Positions 23,768 through 35,305 are shown, numbered from the stretch's first letter. The stretch is DNA of 64,000 nucleotides from Apiotrichum sp. Y4204 (GCA_025531455.1 JAMYHL010000020.1:496001-560000), one strand, 5' to 3'. Notes: generated by a model from the letters alone, not told the origin. A program made the numbers and translations.

Positions 23768-24958
23768 ATGGCCCGCGACCGTCTTCAGATGTCGGTGCGT
23801 ATTGCAAGGCAAACCATACCGCCTCTCCCTCTGTGTTTTCTATCGAATGCTGACATTTCTAGGGTGTCTCGTATGGGTATGTCGACGGGATGCTGGCGGG
23901 GGGCTCACTGCTCGGGACCCTCTCCAGGCGGTATTGACAACCATAACTGACACAGACAGCGACCGCTCGTCCCCAGGGAACCCCTACACCCCGGTTGGTC
24001 TGCAGTACGACCAGCAGCCGTCATACGGCCAGCAGTCGTTTGGTCAGCAAGACCAGTACAGCAATGGCGCCAAGAGCAGTGGCGACTTTTGGGGGGACAT
24101 GAACAACACCAACGCTCTTCTGAATGAGCTCGAGCAGAAGATTTCCGCTGTTCGTGAGGCACACCAGGCGACCCTCAACTCTACGGATGCCAACACACTC
24201 AAGTACGCCGACCAGCTCTCGGACGACGCCCGCGACTGCCGCGAGCGGTGCAAGGCTGCGATCAAGCAGCTGTCTCGAATGGCCACCGGTAACAAGCAGC
24301 TCAAGGCCCAGGTTGAAACTGTCAACACGCGGTTCCGTGATCTTCTCCAGCAGCACCAGAATGTCGAGAGGGAGTACCGCGCAAAAACCAAGGACCGTGC
24401 GGCCCGCCAGTACAAGATTGTCAAGCCAGATGCCAGCCCCGAGGAAATCGAGCACGTCATGCAGGAGGAGAACCCTCAGGTCTTCGCACAGGCTCTTCTT
24501 AACACCAACCGCTACGGCGCCGCCCGCGGTGCTTACCGCGAGGTCCAGGAACGTCATCTGGAGATCCAGAAGATTGAGAAGAGCATCACGGAGCTCGCTC
24601 AGATGTTCAACGAGATGTCCATGCTTGTCGAGCAGCAGGACGAGGACATCCAGCAGATCCACCAACAGACCGTGGACGTCCACCATGACATCGACAAGGG
24701 GTGAGTGACATTGAAGGCGAACCATTGTGGAGCTAGTGTTAATAACTCCAGTAACGTGCAGCTTGACGAGGCAAAGAGGAAGGCGCTTGCTGCCCGGAAA
24801 AAGAAGTGGATTTGCTTCTGGATTGTTGGTGAGTACTTGGACCACTTGTACCGTGATTGCAACTTGGCTTACCCATAACAGTTGTTATTCTTTGCATCGT
24901 TGCCATCGTCGTGGCAGTGGTTGTTACCAAGGTGGTTAACGCGAGCAAGAACAAGTAA
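23768..24958 (+). CDS. SSO1: Plasma-membrane syntaxin (Sso1/2-like Qa-SNARE), 311 aa
   Basis: Qa-SNARE for fusion of secretory vesicles with the plasma membrane. Exons: 23768-23794, 23863-23876, 23960-24700, 24752-24828, 24882-24958; the second exon is only 14 nt. The protein has a Gln/Tyr-rich N-terminus, a three-helix regulatory domain (about 50-180) and the SNARE motif from about 215 (SITELAQMFNEMSMLVEQQD), whose LVEQQ holds the zero-layer glutamine. It ends in a basic juxtamembrane segment and a C-terminal anchor (WICFWIVVVILCIVAIVVAV) with a short basic tail. Order and length match the Sso/syntaxin-1 family. The junction of the tiny second exon keeps the frame and gives RLQMSGVSYGDRSS. 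Confidence 0.92.
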
Positions 24959-26203
24959 TCCATGCAGCAACCGCTGGTCGATACGTCTGTCTGGCCGGCC
25001 TAGCATTGGCGTCGTCGTTTGCGGTGCCAGCACGGTGGATCTTAGTCCTCCCCTTCTTCACGTCGTTCATGCGGCCCCGTCCGCTTAATACCTACCCGCA
25101 CTGCATCGTGCTTTAGTTGGCCTTCAAGAGGTGTATCTGGCTGGCCTGTCTAAGACCCTCGCCCACGAACCGCGTCACATTAGGTGGCGCTTCACGCATG
25201 TCCTCGTCTAGCCCTTGCAACATTTCACGTTCATAGTTTCCATGCAATACCCCTGTCTGATAGAGCCATCAAGAGTCGCATTTGTGCAGGTCGACACTAG
25301 CGAGCGCAGTTAGGTGCATGGATGACAAGGTTCACAACACTTGCTGTTAACGACCTGGTGGGACGACATCGACAACACGCAATCAAATCCTTCATTCCAG
25401 CATACGCGACCTCGGTGGCGCCATCGGTATTCTCCACACTCGCGTGTGTCATGTCCGAGCTCCAACTGCCCAACTGCGTTGAGGGGGGACGTATGCTGGG
25501 CGACGATAGGCCTCATGAGTGATTTTGAACTACCGCGTGTTCTTCATGTACAAGCTGCATGTGTCGCACGCGATCGCACGTGGATTTCAACCAGAGCGGT
25601 GTGATTGAGTGCTTCAGCCCACCAGGCCACTGGCCAGTCATGTCTTCGTTCTTCAACTCTTGACCTTATGGAAGAGACATGTAGGTTCATTTCTGCTGCG
25701 CAGCACGCAAGCCCAGGAATGGACGTCGAGATCTTCAGAAGGATCGAGGATCGGGGTCCAAATACGGAGACCCGAGCGCACCACCACCACTGGCAGTCCA
25801 TCAGTAGTGCGGCGATCTCCGGCGATCAAACTGTTCGGCCAACCGGGCCGGCAACGTGGGATGAGTTCCCCGCCTGCCACCGCGCAGCTAGTGCTTCCCC
25901 GGAGTCGTCATTTCCGCCGTCTTGCTGACACGGAACTCTCACGACCGACGGGAGCCCCGACATTCCGACCCGCACATGATGAGTAACTGGCAAGCTAGCA
26001 ACTGCCCCGCAGTGACATCTAGCGTCTTGTAACATAAGAGGTGGAACTAGCCCCCGCGCCCTTTGATAAGACTCTCTGGCTACTTGCATCCTCTTCACAC
26101 TCGTTGATCCAGATCGCAGAGGTTCCGCTTGTTCAGTTCACCTTCCACTCGTTCTTCCCATCTAATCCAACATCCTTGCATCCCCGCAATCACCCCATCC
26201 ACC
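24959..26203. other. Gap with no supported gene
   Basis: Holds the 3' flank of the syntaxin gene and the promoter of maleylacetate reductase. Frames of 60-125 codons on both strands have no recognisable domain and no splice pattern linking them. I see nothing else. Confidence 0.6.
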
Positions 26204-27459
26204 ATGCACCCCTTCACTTTCCAGGCGCACATCCCCCGCACGGTGTTCGGCCAGGGCACGCTCAAGCAGATCCCCGACGAGGTCAAGCGCCTCAATGTCC
26301 GCCGCGTGCTCCTCGTCACGGAGAACACGGACCGCCAGATCGCCCTCGCCAACACCATCTCCAAGAGCCTCGGCGACCTCGTGGCCGGTGTGTGAGTGCC
26401 GATGACATGGGTGTTTGTGAGGACTGGATGGAGCGGCAGTCTGTTTCTGTCTAGGGAGCGCAGAACGGTGGTGACTAGCTCGGCCCTATGGTGCTCCTTT
26501 CTATGTCTCCAGCATCGCCCACTGTCCCTCAACTCTGTCTCCTGATATGCGGCTCCCCATACTGACTCGCCAGCTGCACCGATGCTGTTATGCACACGCC
26601 CGAGGATGTCACCAACAAGGCCCTCGAGCAGTTCAAGTCGGTTGACGCCGACTGCCTTCTGTCGCTTGGCGGTGGATCCACTGTTGGTCTCGGCAAGGCG
26701 CTGTCGATCCGCACCGGTGTCCCGCACATCGCTGTGCCGACGACCTACGCCGGTTCCGAGGCGACGCCGATCCTTGGTGAGACGGTGAACAAGCTCAAGA
26801 CGACCCGTTCGGACCCCAAGATCCTGCCCACCACGATCGTCTACGACGTCGACCTCACCCTCACCCTCCCCACCCAGCTCACCTTCACCTCGGGTATCAA
26901 CGCGATCGCGCACTGCGTCGAGGCGCTGTACTCCACCCAGATCAACCCGATCATTGAGGGCGTCGCCCTCAGCGGTATTGCAAACCTGTACAAGTCGCTG
27001 CTTGTCCTCAAGGACGACCCCAACAACATCGATGCGCGTTCGGACGCACTCTCCGGAGCATGGGCTGCTGGTGTCTGTCTCGGCCACGTCGGCATGGGCA
27101 TCCACCACAAGCTGTGCCACACCCTCGGCGGCTCGTTTGGTCTCCCGCACGCGCAGACTCACACCGTCATCCTCCCGCACGCGATGGCCTACAACTACTC
27201 GCACGCCCGTGACGCGATGGACAAGATCAAGCAGGCGATTGGCAGCGACGAGGACGCCCCCACGGCCTTCTGGAACCTTGAGAAGAAGCTCAACACCGTC
27301 ATGGCGCTAAAGGACCTTGGCATGAAGCAGGAGGACCTCGAGGAGGCCGCCGACATTGCCAGCAAGGCGCAGTACCCCAACCCCGCGCCGCTCGAGCGCC
27401 CCAAGCTCCTCAAGCTCCTTGAGAACGCGTGGGCCGGCAACCCCCCTACTCTCTTTTAA
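26204..27459 (+). CDS. Maleylacetate reductase, 357 aa
   Basis: It reduces maleylacetate to 3-oxoadipate with NAD(P)H (EC 1.3.1.32), the step after hydroxyquinol ring cleavage in catabolism of resorcinol, phenol and related compounds. Two exons: 26204-26391 and 26574-27459. The fold is that of iron-type alcohol dehydrogenases: N-terminal RTVFGQGTLKQIPDEV, the nucleotide loop LSLGGGSTVGLGKAL (about 95-110), the family hallmark VPTTYAGSEATPILGETVN, INAIAHCVEALYS, and HVGMGIHHKLCHTLGGSFGL with LPHAQTHTVILPHA. Length matches bacterial and Trichosporon enzymes. Soluble and cytosolic, with no targeting signal seen. No other ring-cleavage gene is adjacent, so it is not part of a visible cluster here. 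A distant alcohol dehydrogenase is the alternative, but the motifs favour maleylacetate reductase. Confidence 0.88.
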
Positions 27460-27822
27460 TTTGGCGGTGGGTTGAACGGGCTGGGTAGACGAGTAGGTGG
27501 GAAGCAAGTAAAAACATAGCAGAGCACTGTACATGTATGTTGGATTGCAATGAGATGACGAGATGGTCGAGAAGATTGGGTGCAGATCGGGGATTGTGAA
27601 GGGGGGGTGTAGCTGGTTGTGTCTTGGGGGACACGGTGAATACAACCACACGGGAGCAACCCAACAACACAACAACAATCAACATCCATGGCTGATGACA
27701 TCCGCTTTCTAGACCAGTTCTTGTATCTGTTCGTTCTCTCCTTGCAAGTATCATCCTACATTACACCGCTCTCACCGCCCGTCATCCGTCACTTCCCTCT
27801 TTCACTTCATCCCAATTTCGCA
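27460..27822. other. Short intergenic region
   Basis: 363 bp between the maleylacetate reductase stop and the next ATG. It includes purine-rich sequence just after the stop and a CT-rich leader before 27823. An in-frame upstream ATG exists at 27688, but it would add a segment translated from the CT-rich leader, so I did not use it. Confidence 0.5.
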
Positions 27823-28688
27823 ATGTATCCCCCCCTCCCGACGGCGCGCTCGGACAACCTCTACTCATTCTACGCCTACTCCGTCTCGGCCCGGGAACGC
27901 GCGCATGCCTCACTAAACGGCGGGGCGAGCGGACCAAGCACAGCCGCCGCGCGACGTCCACTCGGCGCTTCAGTGCAGACCGCGCAGACCGGCCTCTCCC
28001 GCATCGGCACCTCGCTCGCGCCCCTCGACTCGCGGCGCACTGCCGCTCGCCGCTCGGCTGAGAGGGTAGCGCACCGCGCGCTAAACCGCCAACGAACGGC
28101 AGGCGCGGCGCTCGCCCACGACGCGCAGGACCTCAGCGACGAGGAGGAGGCGCTCGAAAAGCGCAAACATGAGACTAATGCGTTTGGATACCGCTTCCTC
28201 ATGCCCATAGGCCGGGCTATGACCCAGATGGAGATGGAGGCTGCACCGGTGAGTGTACCCGAGAGTTTGTTGTGTGGTTTGGAGTGTGGGGTTGTTTGTT
28301 TTGCCGCATGGGCCTTTGCAAGACAACTCAGGTATCGATGGTGATGGTCGCTCTGTCTACCGTCACCCCGGCCGTAATGTGATCGTCGGCTTTCCCCATT
28401 TTTCTTTCGATGATAGCCATGTCAACACGACCATACTGACGCTAGTCTCCCACGCCGTCAGATGGCGAACACGTGCAGGAGGACCGTAACGGCGGTGCGA
28501 CCCCGATTGGTTCGCCAGAGCCCGAGCCCGAGGACGACATTGATCTCGACGCGAGCATCGAGGACCGCGACCAGGACGCGCGTAGCACCGAGTACGACTC
28601 GGATGATCTGCGTCTCATGAGGGATATGGATCGGAGTATCGGCAGCCGCACGCCGGGGAGCGACGATGATATGGACGAGGAGGAATGA
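27823..28688 (+). CDS. Possible anaphase-promoting complex subunit 15 (Apc15/Mnd2-like), 236 aa
   Basis: Exons: 27823-28248, 28332-28373 and 28446-28688. The N-terminal half is Arg/Ala-rich and probably helical. A short conserved-looking block follows, NAFGYRFLMPIGRAMTQME, and the C-terminal 80 residues are very acidic (EPEPEDDIDLDASIEDRD, DDDMDEEE). This order, a NAFGY..PIG motif then a long acidic tail, is like Apc15/Mnd2, a small subunit that sets checkpoint-complex turnover on the APC/C. The match rests on that one motif and the tail, so it is a suggestion. The 42-nt middle exon was chosen because it keeps the frame with good splice sites. It converges on the ELMO gene, with 166 bp between stop codons. 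Confidence 0.5.
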
Positions 28689-28854
28689 TTACCGTGGCGA
28701 CTTGAGGCTGCGAACGCATATATGTAGACTACATGATTCCCTGCACATGACAAATAGACCTCCAATGTATATACAGTAGTTACATGCAGATGCACACATT
28801 ATATCAACACGTAGATGTCCGCCTGATTGCGTCGCGATATGTAGCCGATGAACA

Positions 28855-31643
28855 TTAACTTGCAAACCAAAAGTCTGTGCTCTTCGGTGCGCTTCCAAAC
28901 GTAACCTTCTGGGGTATCTCGATTGAATCTCCGGTGATATCCAACAGGCGGATCTTGAGTGCCAGCTCGGTGAGGATCTCTTGTCAGTCTATGCCAGTGG
29001 ATGATCCTTCAACTCACAGTGGTGTAATTAGTCGATTCTTGGGTGGCCATGTTGGAGCCCTTGAGAACGCGCAGACCGTCGGTCCACTCGGCGAACTGTG
29101 CTGCGTGGATGGCGTCAAGATCGAGCAACGACAGATCACCAGAAAGAAGTGAGAAACTGTTCTTCGACACCATGTCCGGTGCGCGGGAGCCGACGGCGCA
29201 ACCGGTCTGGGTCTTGATCTCCGTCACGTTGGCAAGTTCAACTACAGATCAGCGAAGTGCAAGTCCATCGAACTCACTCTTCTCCCTCAGCATGTCAAAG
29301 TCGGGTTTCTCAGATGGACGGTGCGAGTATTCTGCCCACGCAAGGGTTCGACGGTTCGGAGACAAGCGCACGAATCGATGAGGGCGCGAATGGCTGGCTT
29401 TGGCCGTGACATCGATGCCAGGTGTGAGTACGTGAGATGCGTTGAACCAAGCACCCTGTTGCATGCAAATGATTCTGTCGTCAGCACTGGCTACCAGGCA
29501 AAACTCACCTTTGTTCACTCATGACCTCCTCTGCCTCGTGATGAACTTTATGACGAAGTGCAGCGACAGCAGGACGTTCGAGCAGGCCGTCCTCCTTGTC
29601 GATCATCTCCATCTGAACATCACGGATATTGCGATAGTCGGAGCCGATGAAGTCCCGCTCGAGGTCTAGCCAAGTCTTGTTCTGCTCATCATGCAGAGTC
29701 ATGCGGACTTGGCTGCGGACAAGATGGCTCAGACGCTCAAAGTCGTCAATACGCGATTCGGAGTCCTGCCACATGCGAAGGAAAAACTTGAGCACGAGGC
29801 TATGCAAGCGCGGGAGGTTGAGCATGAACGGCTGGAAGTGGGATGCTCCGCGCTGAGCTGATTGTGAGATCTTGTAGTGCTCGTACAAGATCTTGACACA
29901 CTCGGCACTGGCTCGGCCAAGGGGACATCGACGGTCGGATGGACGAGCCAGCTGTTCCAACACGACACTGTGGAAGTTGTCCTCGTGCATAGCATAGTAG
30001 TGCTGCAGTCAGTACAGGAGATTGTGTCCTAACTCACCATGCACTCCAAACCCAGCTCGCCTACTGAACGGAACAGCTCGGTTTCCGACAATGGATCGGT
30101 GGCATCCACATAGTCGATTGACAGTCCCATCCTGCGCCACCCCTCCCAGGTTCTGGGACCGCTCGACTGGTAGTCCTGCATGCTTGGCCGGGGAGACGAC
30201 ATGGTACTGCTCTCCTCGAGATCGAGTCTGCCGGCATGCCAAATCTCGTCAAGGAATCGCTCATGGGTCGGGTTCTGTTGCGGACGGACCGGTCGCAAAG
30301 AGTGATACCGCAAAATGTTGGCGTATCGTGTCTGGAAATCAAGGATGCGGGGCTCGACAGGGTTGTTATGGCTCGTGGGGATAAGACGAGTGACATATTT
30401 CCGCGCGCCGAGCGCCTCGACGATGGCAATGAGGTCCGAGTACCGTTTACTGCCTTCCTGTTGTGCCGAGCGAAGCGAAGCGTTAATAAGTGCCAAACTT
30501 TGAGCAACAAGCTCAAGATCGCGTGTGCCCTCCAAGCGTTTGATGATGGGTCGGAAGACGCGTTCTGCCGGTGCTCCTCCGTGATCATCAGCGACCTTGT
30601 GTCCGACCTCACAAATGCGATTGAATACACGATCAAAGCCATACTGGTAGATCGCCTCGTTCTCGCGTGCCTTGTGTTTTCCCTTCGAGGAAGTCCCGTA
30701 CGCCTTTGGTGAGGCGACAATGAGCTTCCGAACGATAACCGTCGCGGGCCGAACAACATTAGGGACGTTTGAGGATGCAAGAATGAGGATAATCCGATCG
30801 ATAAAATCGTCGGAGAAGTCGCCCCATCCATTGTCGTATTCCATCACACCGCGGATGCCTTGCAATGCGTACGCGAGTGTGTTGCCAGTAAGAGTGGTGT
30901 CTCCCATCTCAATCATGTTGACCAACAGGGTGACGCCGCCCTTAAGCATAAACTCGACGGCGAAGTCATCCTCCTTGACATATTTCTGGAGGTTGAACAG
31001 GGCGAGCTTGACGGGAAGAACGTCGACGTCATTGGGAAGCACAATGTTATCTGTCGAAGCGCGTCCAGTAGCGGCGTGGAGGGAGGCAACGACCGCGAGT
31101 GCTTCAGTAACTGGTGCAGCTACCAGTCTGATGTCAGCAAGCGTGTAGAGCCGTAACCTCACTTTAATGTCTCTTTGCTCTGAACCTTGTCTCCGATGTT
31201 GGCCTGGGTCACAAGATTGTCGTTCTCATCACGAAGCGCAAGTGTGATGTGGTGTTCTGGCGCGCCAAAGGACTTTGCCATAATCTCCACGACGCGTAGA
31301 ATGCTCTGTATAGTTTAGTTTTTGACTGCAATGTGTGGCGTTCGCGCGGGACACAGGAGACACAGGACGGGCGGAGATGAATCACATCGAGCGAACGCGA
31401 TAAGGCATCTGCGCATGCAATTCCGGTTGGACCTAGTTGTCATTTGCATCAAACTCACTGCATCTGGATCAATGCGCGCAGGGATTCGGCGACCTTGACA
31501 GAAGTCAGCAGAAATTCTGTGGACGTCATGATGAGGAACAAAGACTTACCCTTGTAGGTGATGAGATTCGTCGGGATCGCATTCTCGTTCTTGCCCGACT
31601 GAAAAGGTGGTAAGGACTTTTTATAACGGGATGTATGTACCAT
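28855..31643 (-). CDS. ELMO/CED-12 family protein, about 799 aa
   Basis: ELMO proteins bind DOCK-type exchange factors and steer Rac GTPases at the cell cortex. Eight exons: 31643-31550, 31493-31459, 31305-31163, 31127-30038, 30002-29509, 29474-29278, 29241-29018, 28977-28855. Order: an N-terminal ubiquitin-like region (ITLALRDENDNLVTQANIGD), armadillo-type helices (about 95-400, with LFNLQKYV and FMLKGGVTLLVNMIE), the ELMO domain (EGWRRMGLSIDYVDATDPLS then ETELFRSVGELGLECMHYYA, about 420-560) and a C-terminal PH domain (QGAWFNASHVLTPG to FAEWTDGLRVLKGS). This is the layout of animal ELMO1. The start is uncertain. The ATG at 31643 may be read through (MVHTSRYKK) or may be followed at once by a 42-nt intron, giving Met-Ser-Gly-Lys; both are in frame. 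No DOCK gene is in the window. Confidence 0.87.
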
Positions 31644-33273
31644 GATGATGTGGGGACCAAGAAGAGGAAGAAGACAAGTTGACGCGTATCACTCGACGGC
31701 TTGGGACATGGGACACCTGGTGAGGATGCCAGGCGGTGGATGCGCTTGAGCGGCCAGTGAGAGGTGTGCGTGCGTCTGCGTGTGAGTATCTGTGTGGGCA
31801 CGCTGAGCAGAGCTGCGCGCGCGAGCTGCGTGATGCGCGTGATACGCGGACAATAAGGACGGATTGTACGTACTGTACGTATTGTACCTCCTTTCGTGTG
31901 CTCTAATGTGACACGCCTGTTCGGTCCGGCGTTGCTGCGGGGAAATGATCCGCGGGGGATCGCGTGGAGGCGCAGCGCGGAGCTGGAGGTGTGATGGAGC
32001 GGCGGGTTAAAACAAGGTAGACGTGTGCCGCGCCTCTGCCGAGACTTGATTCTTTCGAGTGTTGTTCTTTGCAACGAGATGTGAGTGACTGATGGACAAA
32101 GGAGGGACTTTGGATGATCAAGAGAAGAATGCTTGAGGGGGGGGGAGATGGGTTGCTGCAAAGGGGGCGCCGGCACAGCAACGGCGCAACGGGTCGCGCG
32201 GCGGTAGACAAGCATCACTTGTAAGCCACTCTTCCTCCTAGAACGCGGGCCGGGAGTACGGAACACGGGGCTGTGGCCCAAAGTTGCCCAATTGCACTCA
32301 TTTTGGCGCGGCATGCGACCAGAGGAGAAGTGCGCGGGGGGGTTGCATGTCTCACGTATCCACTACTACTCCGTCCCTGCGCCCCGCGCCCCTGGGCTCT
32401 GGGCCACAGGAGCGAAAAAGGCCAGATGCCATCTGTAACAAACGCCACGACACGACGCGAACCCGAAGCCGACCCTGCGGATCCCCCTGATCCCGGGAGC
32501 TTGTGCATAAGAAAATTATGGGACAGCGAATAATGAAGCCATGCTCGCTTCCTGGGACCACATTGACTGGTCGGCCAACAGGCTACAACGGAAGCCTTTG
32601 CCTCTAACGTCTAATCTCCGGCATACCTGCGAGGCGTAATTGGGTCAGAGGCAACGTCCCGCCGGGGGATGGCTCGGTCCACGACTTCCATAGCCCTACA
32701 GTTGCAGATATTGACTTGCAGATATTGACTTGATCACAACGGGCTGGCTGCCCGCATGATTCCTCATGATACCACGATCGAGAGATTTGCCACGCGAATC
32801 CCTCCTGCCAATCACGCTAGCCTGCCATGCTCTTTTCACATGTATATATCGTGGCACCGCCAATTCACGGATCTGTGCCTGAGTGCATGCGGGGAACGCC
32901 GGCCCAAGTGCCTGCCTACAGCGGTATGCGGGGTCCGTGCACCCCGAGAGGATGGCCCTGGCACGGACGGCCAGAGCGCACTGTACCAGTAGTTGTACGG
33001 TGCTACGGGTGGCTCAAGTGCACTCTTGCAGTGCTCACGCGGGTCCTCGTCATTCCACACAGGTCTGTTCCTTCGTTCATCATCACATTTGCCTTCCACA
33101 CCATTTCTCACTTCAATCTTTCCGCTCCGCTCGTCGTGTTGCTATTCCTTTCAGAGTCATCGGATAGTGCCCGTTCTTGTGCCTCCTGAAGATTTCTTAC
33201 ACCCATCGATACCTGACGTCGACATCACCTACTTTGGTCACTCCGTTACGCTCTTCTCTTCCTTTCGGTCACC
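31644..33273. other. Divergent intergenic region between ELMO and SNX3
   Basis: 1.6 kb that must hold both promoters. It is patchy in composition, with G-runs near 32130-32170 and a 14-bp direct repeat at 32702-32729. Frames up to 262 codons on the minus strand (31526-32314) run through ELMO leader sequence and look like chance. No gene supported. Confidence 0.6.
32702..32729. repeat. 14-bp direct repeat, two exact copies
   Basis: ttgcagatattgac is present twice back to back (32702-32715, 32716-32729), followed by TTGATC. It lies about 550 bp upstream of the SNX3 start. It may be a small slippage event; function unknown. Confidence 0.8.
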
Positions 33274-34053
33274 ATGAACCCCCAACAAAACGGACGTGCG
33301 TATCATGCTTTTCCGTGCACTCATTTGCTACCGCTGACTTTCCCAGCTGTGCAGTCGGCCCCGTCAGGTTTGTATCTCGCACTCATGACTGTCTCATGGC
33401 TGACGTCGCAGTCGATGCAACTCACTCGCCATTTGCTCGCGCCGATTCCGGAGGCTTCACTTTCTCAGACGTTGGACGCCTGCAAGGTCGTCCGCAAACG
33501 GTAAGATACAGATGCGCCCTTGGGCTTCTCAACTGACCGGTTTAGTTTGAGGAGATGTACGCCGTTCCCGAGTCCTTCCTTGAGATTGAGGTTCGCAACC
33601 CCCTCACTCATGGTGGGTGAACGATGTCTGCATGTCCACTAACCATCAGGTGTGGGACGAAGGATGTTCACGGACTACGAGATTGTGTGCATGGTGCGTT
33701 TGTCGTGTTTTCCCTTCTGACAACAGACAAACATTCCGGCATTCAAGATCCAGCACTCAATTGTCCGCAGGCGATACTCTGACTTCGAGGCATTCCGCGA
33801 CATTCTGGAGCGCGAAAGCACGCGCGTCACTATCCCTCCTCTCCCTGGCAAGGTAGGCTAAGAACTTGACGAACTGTATTCTAACGGTTAGGTGTTCACA
33901 AACCGGTTCACTGACGATGTTATCGAGCAGCGCCGCGAAGGACTGCAGAGGTTCCTCGAGATCGTCGCCGGCCACCCTCTCCTCCAGACCGGCAGCAAGG
34001 TGCTTTGCGCCTTCCTTCAGGACCCGGCATGGGACAAGTCCCACTGGCTCTAA
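33274..34053 (+). CDS. SNX3: Sorting nexin-3 (Grd19-like), 176 aa
   Basis: A PX-domain protein that binds phosphatidylinositol-3-phosphate on early endosomes and works with retromer to recycle cargo to the Golgi. Seven exons: 33274-33295, 33347-33367, 33412-33500, 33546-33612, 33650-33693, 33727-33852, 33892-34053. After a 44-residue disordered N-terminus comes [33 protein letters not shown], then the lipid-binding [10 protein letters not shown] (the basic patch with Arg-Tyr), the PPLPGK loop, and [19 protein letters not shown] with the short C-terminal helix ending KSHWL. Almost nothing lies outside the PX domain, which separates SNX3 from larger sorting nexins. Seven exons in 780 bp shows how dense introns are here. 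Confidence 0.93.
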
Positions 34054-34425
34054 TCGCTAGGCGCATCCTTAACAGGAGCGACAGGTTGTGGGACTCCCGT
34101 CCCCGCTACCTATAGCATCACGTTGTCGCTCCTACACTCGTGTCCCTCGCAGCCCCCATCTCCCCACCTACTACTCTCTATGGCTGTCGCACACGTCTCG
34201 TCCGGGATTGTCGCAGTTGATATCATTGCATTAGTTTCGTTGTTGTGCCTACGTCGGTGTTATCTCGTTCCTCGTTTCCTATGATTTGACTTGACATGCT
34301 CCTGACTGAATTGACAAAGACCACGCGTCTGACTAATTGCACCCGCGCAAGCTGAATCAACTAGCAATCTAGCGACTACATACAGGGAAGACTAAAGTGT
34401 CCATGCAGTATGTGCTATCAAATTC
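34054..34425. other. Convergent 3' region
   Basis: 372 bp between the stops of SNX3 (plus) and the secreted protein gene (minus). AT-rich tracts near 34210-34300 suit 3' ends of both transcripts. Nothing else seen. Confidence 0.5.
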
Positions 34426-35256
34426 TCAGTACCGATCCATCATCAGCTGCGTTTTGAGGGAATCCTGAGCGAGGAACCAAGCCTTGCTTGTGAGGAACGC
34501 AATGAGCTCGTCGTGCTTCTGAGCGGCGTCAACGTCGCTGTCGGTCTTGAAGCTCGCCTCCACGACGTACTCGATGCCCGAGCCATCGGCAGTTTTGATC
34601 GGCCAAACCTCGATGTACAGTTTGGTGCCGTTCCAGGTTCCAATGGAGCGCTTGGCGAGAACAGGTCCATAGACGCGGGCGTTCTTCAGCAAGTTGGTTC
34701 CCCACGCCTTCGATTTCCAGTTGTCAAACTTGCCCGGCGCATTGTCGATGAGCATGTCTCGGGACGCCGACTTGCCGGGGAGATCCATACCAGAATATCC
34801 CGACGCGGAAGCGCTTTTCTTCCGGCTAAGCGAGAGCGTGAGTTTGGTGTATCCCCACTCGACCTGCGCCTCGTAATTGTCGTCCGTGGCGTCGAAGCCC
34901 TCAATGTTGGCGAGGTTGAGCGCGGCGTCGATACCCGATGCCCCGCCAGAGATGGGGTAGCGCTTCTTGTACGTGAGCTCAAAGCTCTTTTCGCCCTCGG
35001 TCTTGCGAATGCGCGGCGACCACCCCGCGCCGTAGATTTCCTTGGCGTCCGTGTCGAGGAACTGGACGTTCATCTTCGTCACGCTGCTCGGCATGCCAAA
35101 CGTCGAGAGAACGGCGGGCTTGAGCTTGTTGTCGGAACCCAGGACGGCCGACGGGTCGAGCAGCGCCTTGACCTCGTAATCCGGCGTCAGGTTTGCGGCG
35201 GCATACACCGTGGCGGCGAGGGATAGTAGGGCTGTGAGGCGCATCGTGGATAACAA
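34426..35256 (-). CDS. Predicted secreted protein, 276 aa, no known family
   Basis: A single-exon gene on the minus strand. The N-terminus (MLSTMRLTALLSLAATVYA) is a clear signal peptide, probably cut near residue 19-20; a second Met at position 5 could also start it. The mature protein has no cysteine, two possible N-glycosylation sites (an Asn-Leu-Thr at its N-terminus and an Asn-Gly-Thr near 220), many alternating polar/hydrophobic strands (KLTLSLSRKK, TKLYIEVWPIK, IEYVVEASFKTD) and a C-terminal helix. It looks like a compact beta-rich extracellular protein. No catalytic motif is evident and I do not recognise the family. A TATA-like element lies about 50-60 bp upstream of the start, and the gene converges on SNX3. 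Confidence 0.75.
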   Translation of the reverse strand: MLSTMRLTALLSLAATVYAAANLTPDYEVKALLDPSAVLGSDNKLKPAVLSTFGMPSSVTKMNVQFLDTDAKEIYGAGWSPRIRKTEGEKSFELTYKKRYPISGGASGIDAALNLANIEGFDATDDNYEAQVEWGYTKLTLSLSRKKSASASGYSGMDLPGKSASRDMLIDNAPGKFDNWKSKAWGTNLLKNARVYGPVLAKRSIGTWNGTKLYIEVWPIKTADGSGIEYVVEASFKTDSDVDAAQKHDELIAFLTSKAWFLAQDSLKTQLMMDRY

Positions 35257-35305
35257 GGGAGGTTCTGTAGGTGTTCATTGAGCTGTGGCGAGTTTCGGTC
35301 AGGCG

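Noticed and set aside
26095..27204. 369-codon minus-strand frame over maleylacetate reductase
   Set aside because: It is antisense to a clearly conserved enzyme; GC-rich third positions suppress stops on the opposite strand. Its Val/Asp/Arg-rich translation is typical of such shadows.
31526..32314. 262-codon minus-strand frame covering the ELMO start region
   Set aside because: It overlaps the first ELMO exon in another frame and reads mainly through leader DNA; Arg/Ser/Thr/Pro-rich with no domain.
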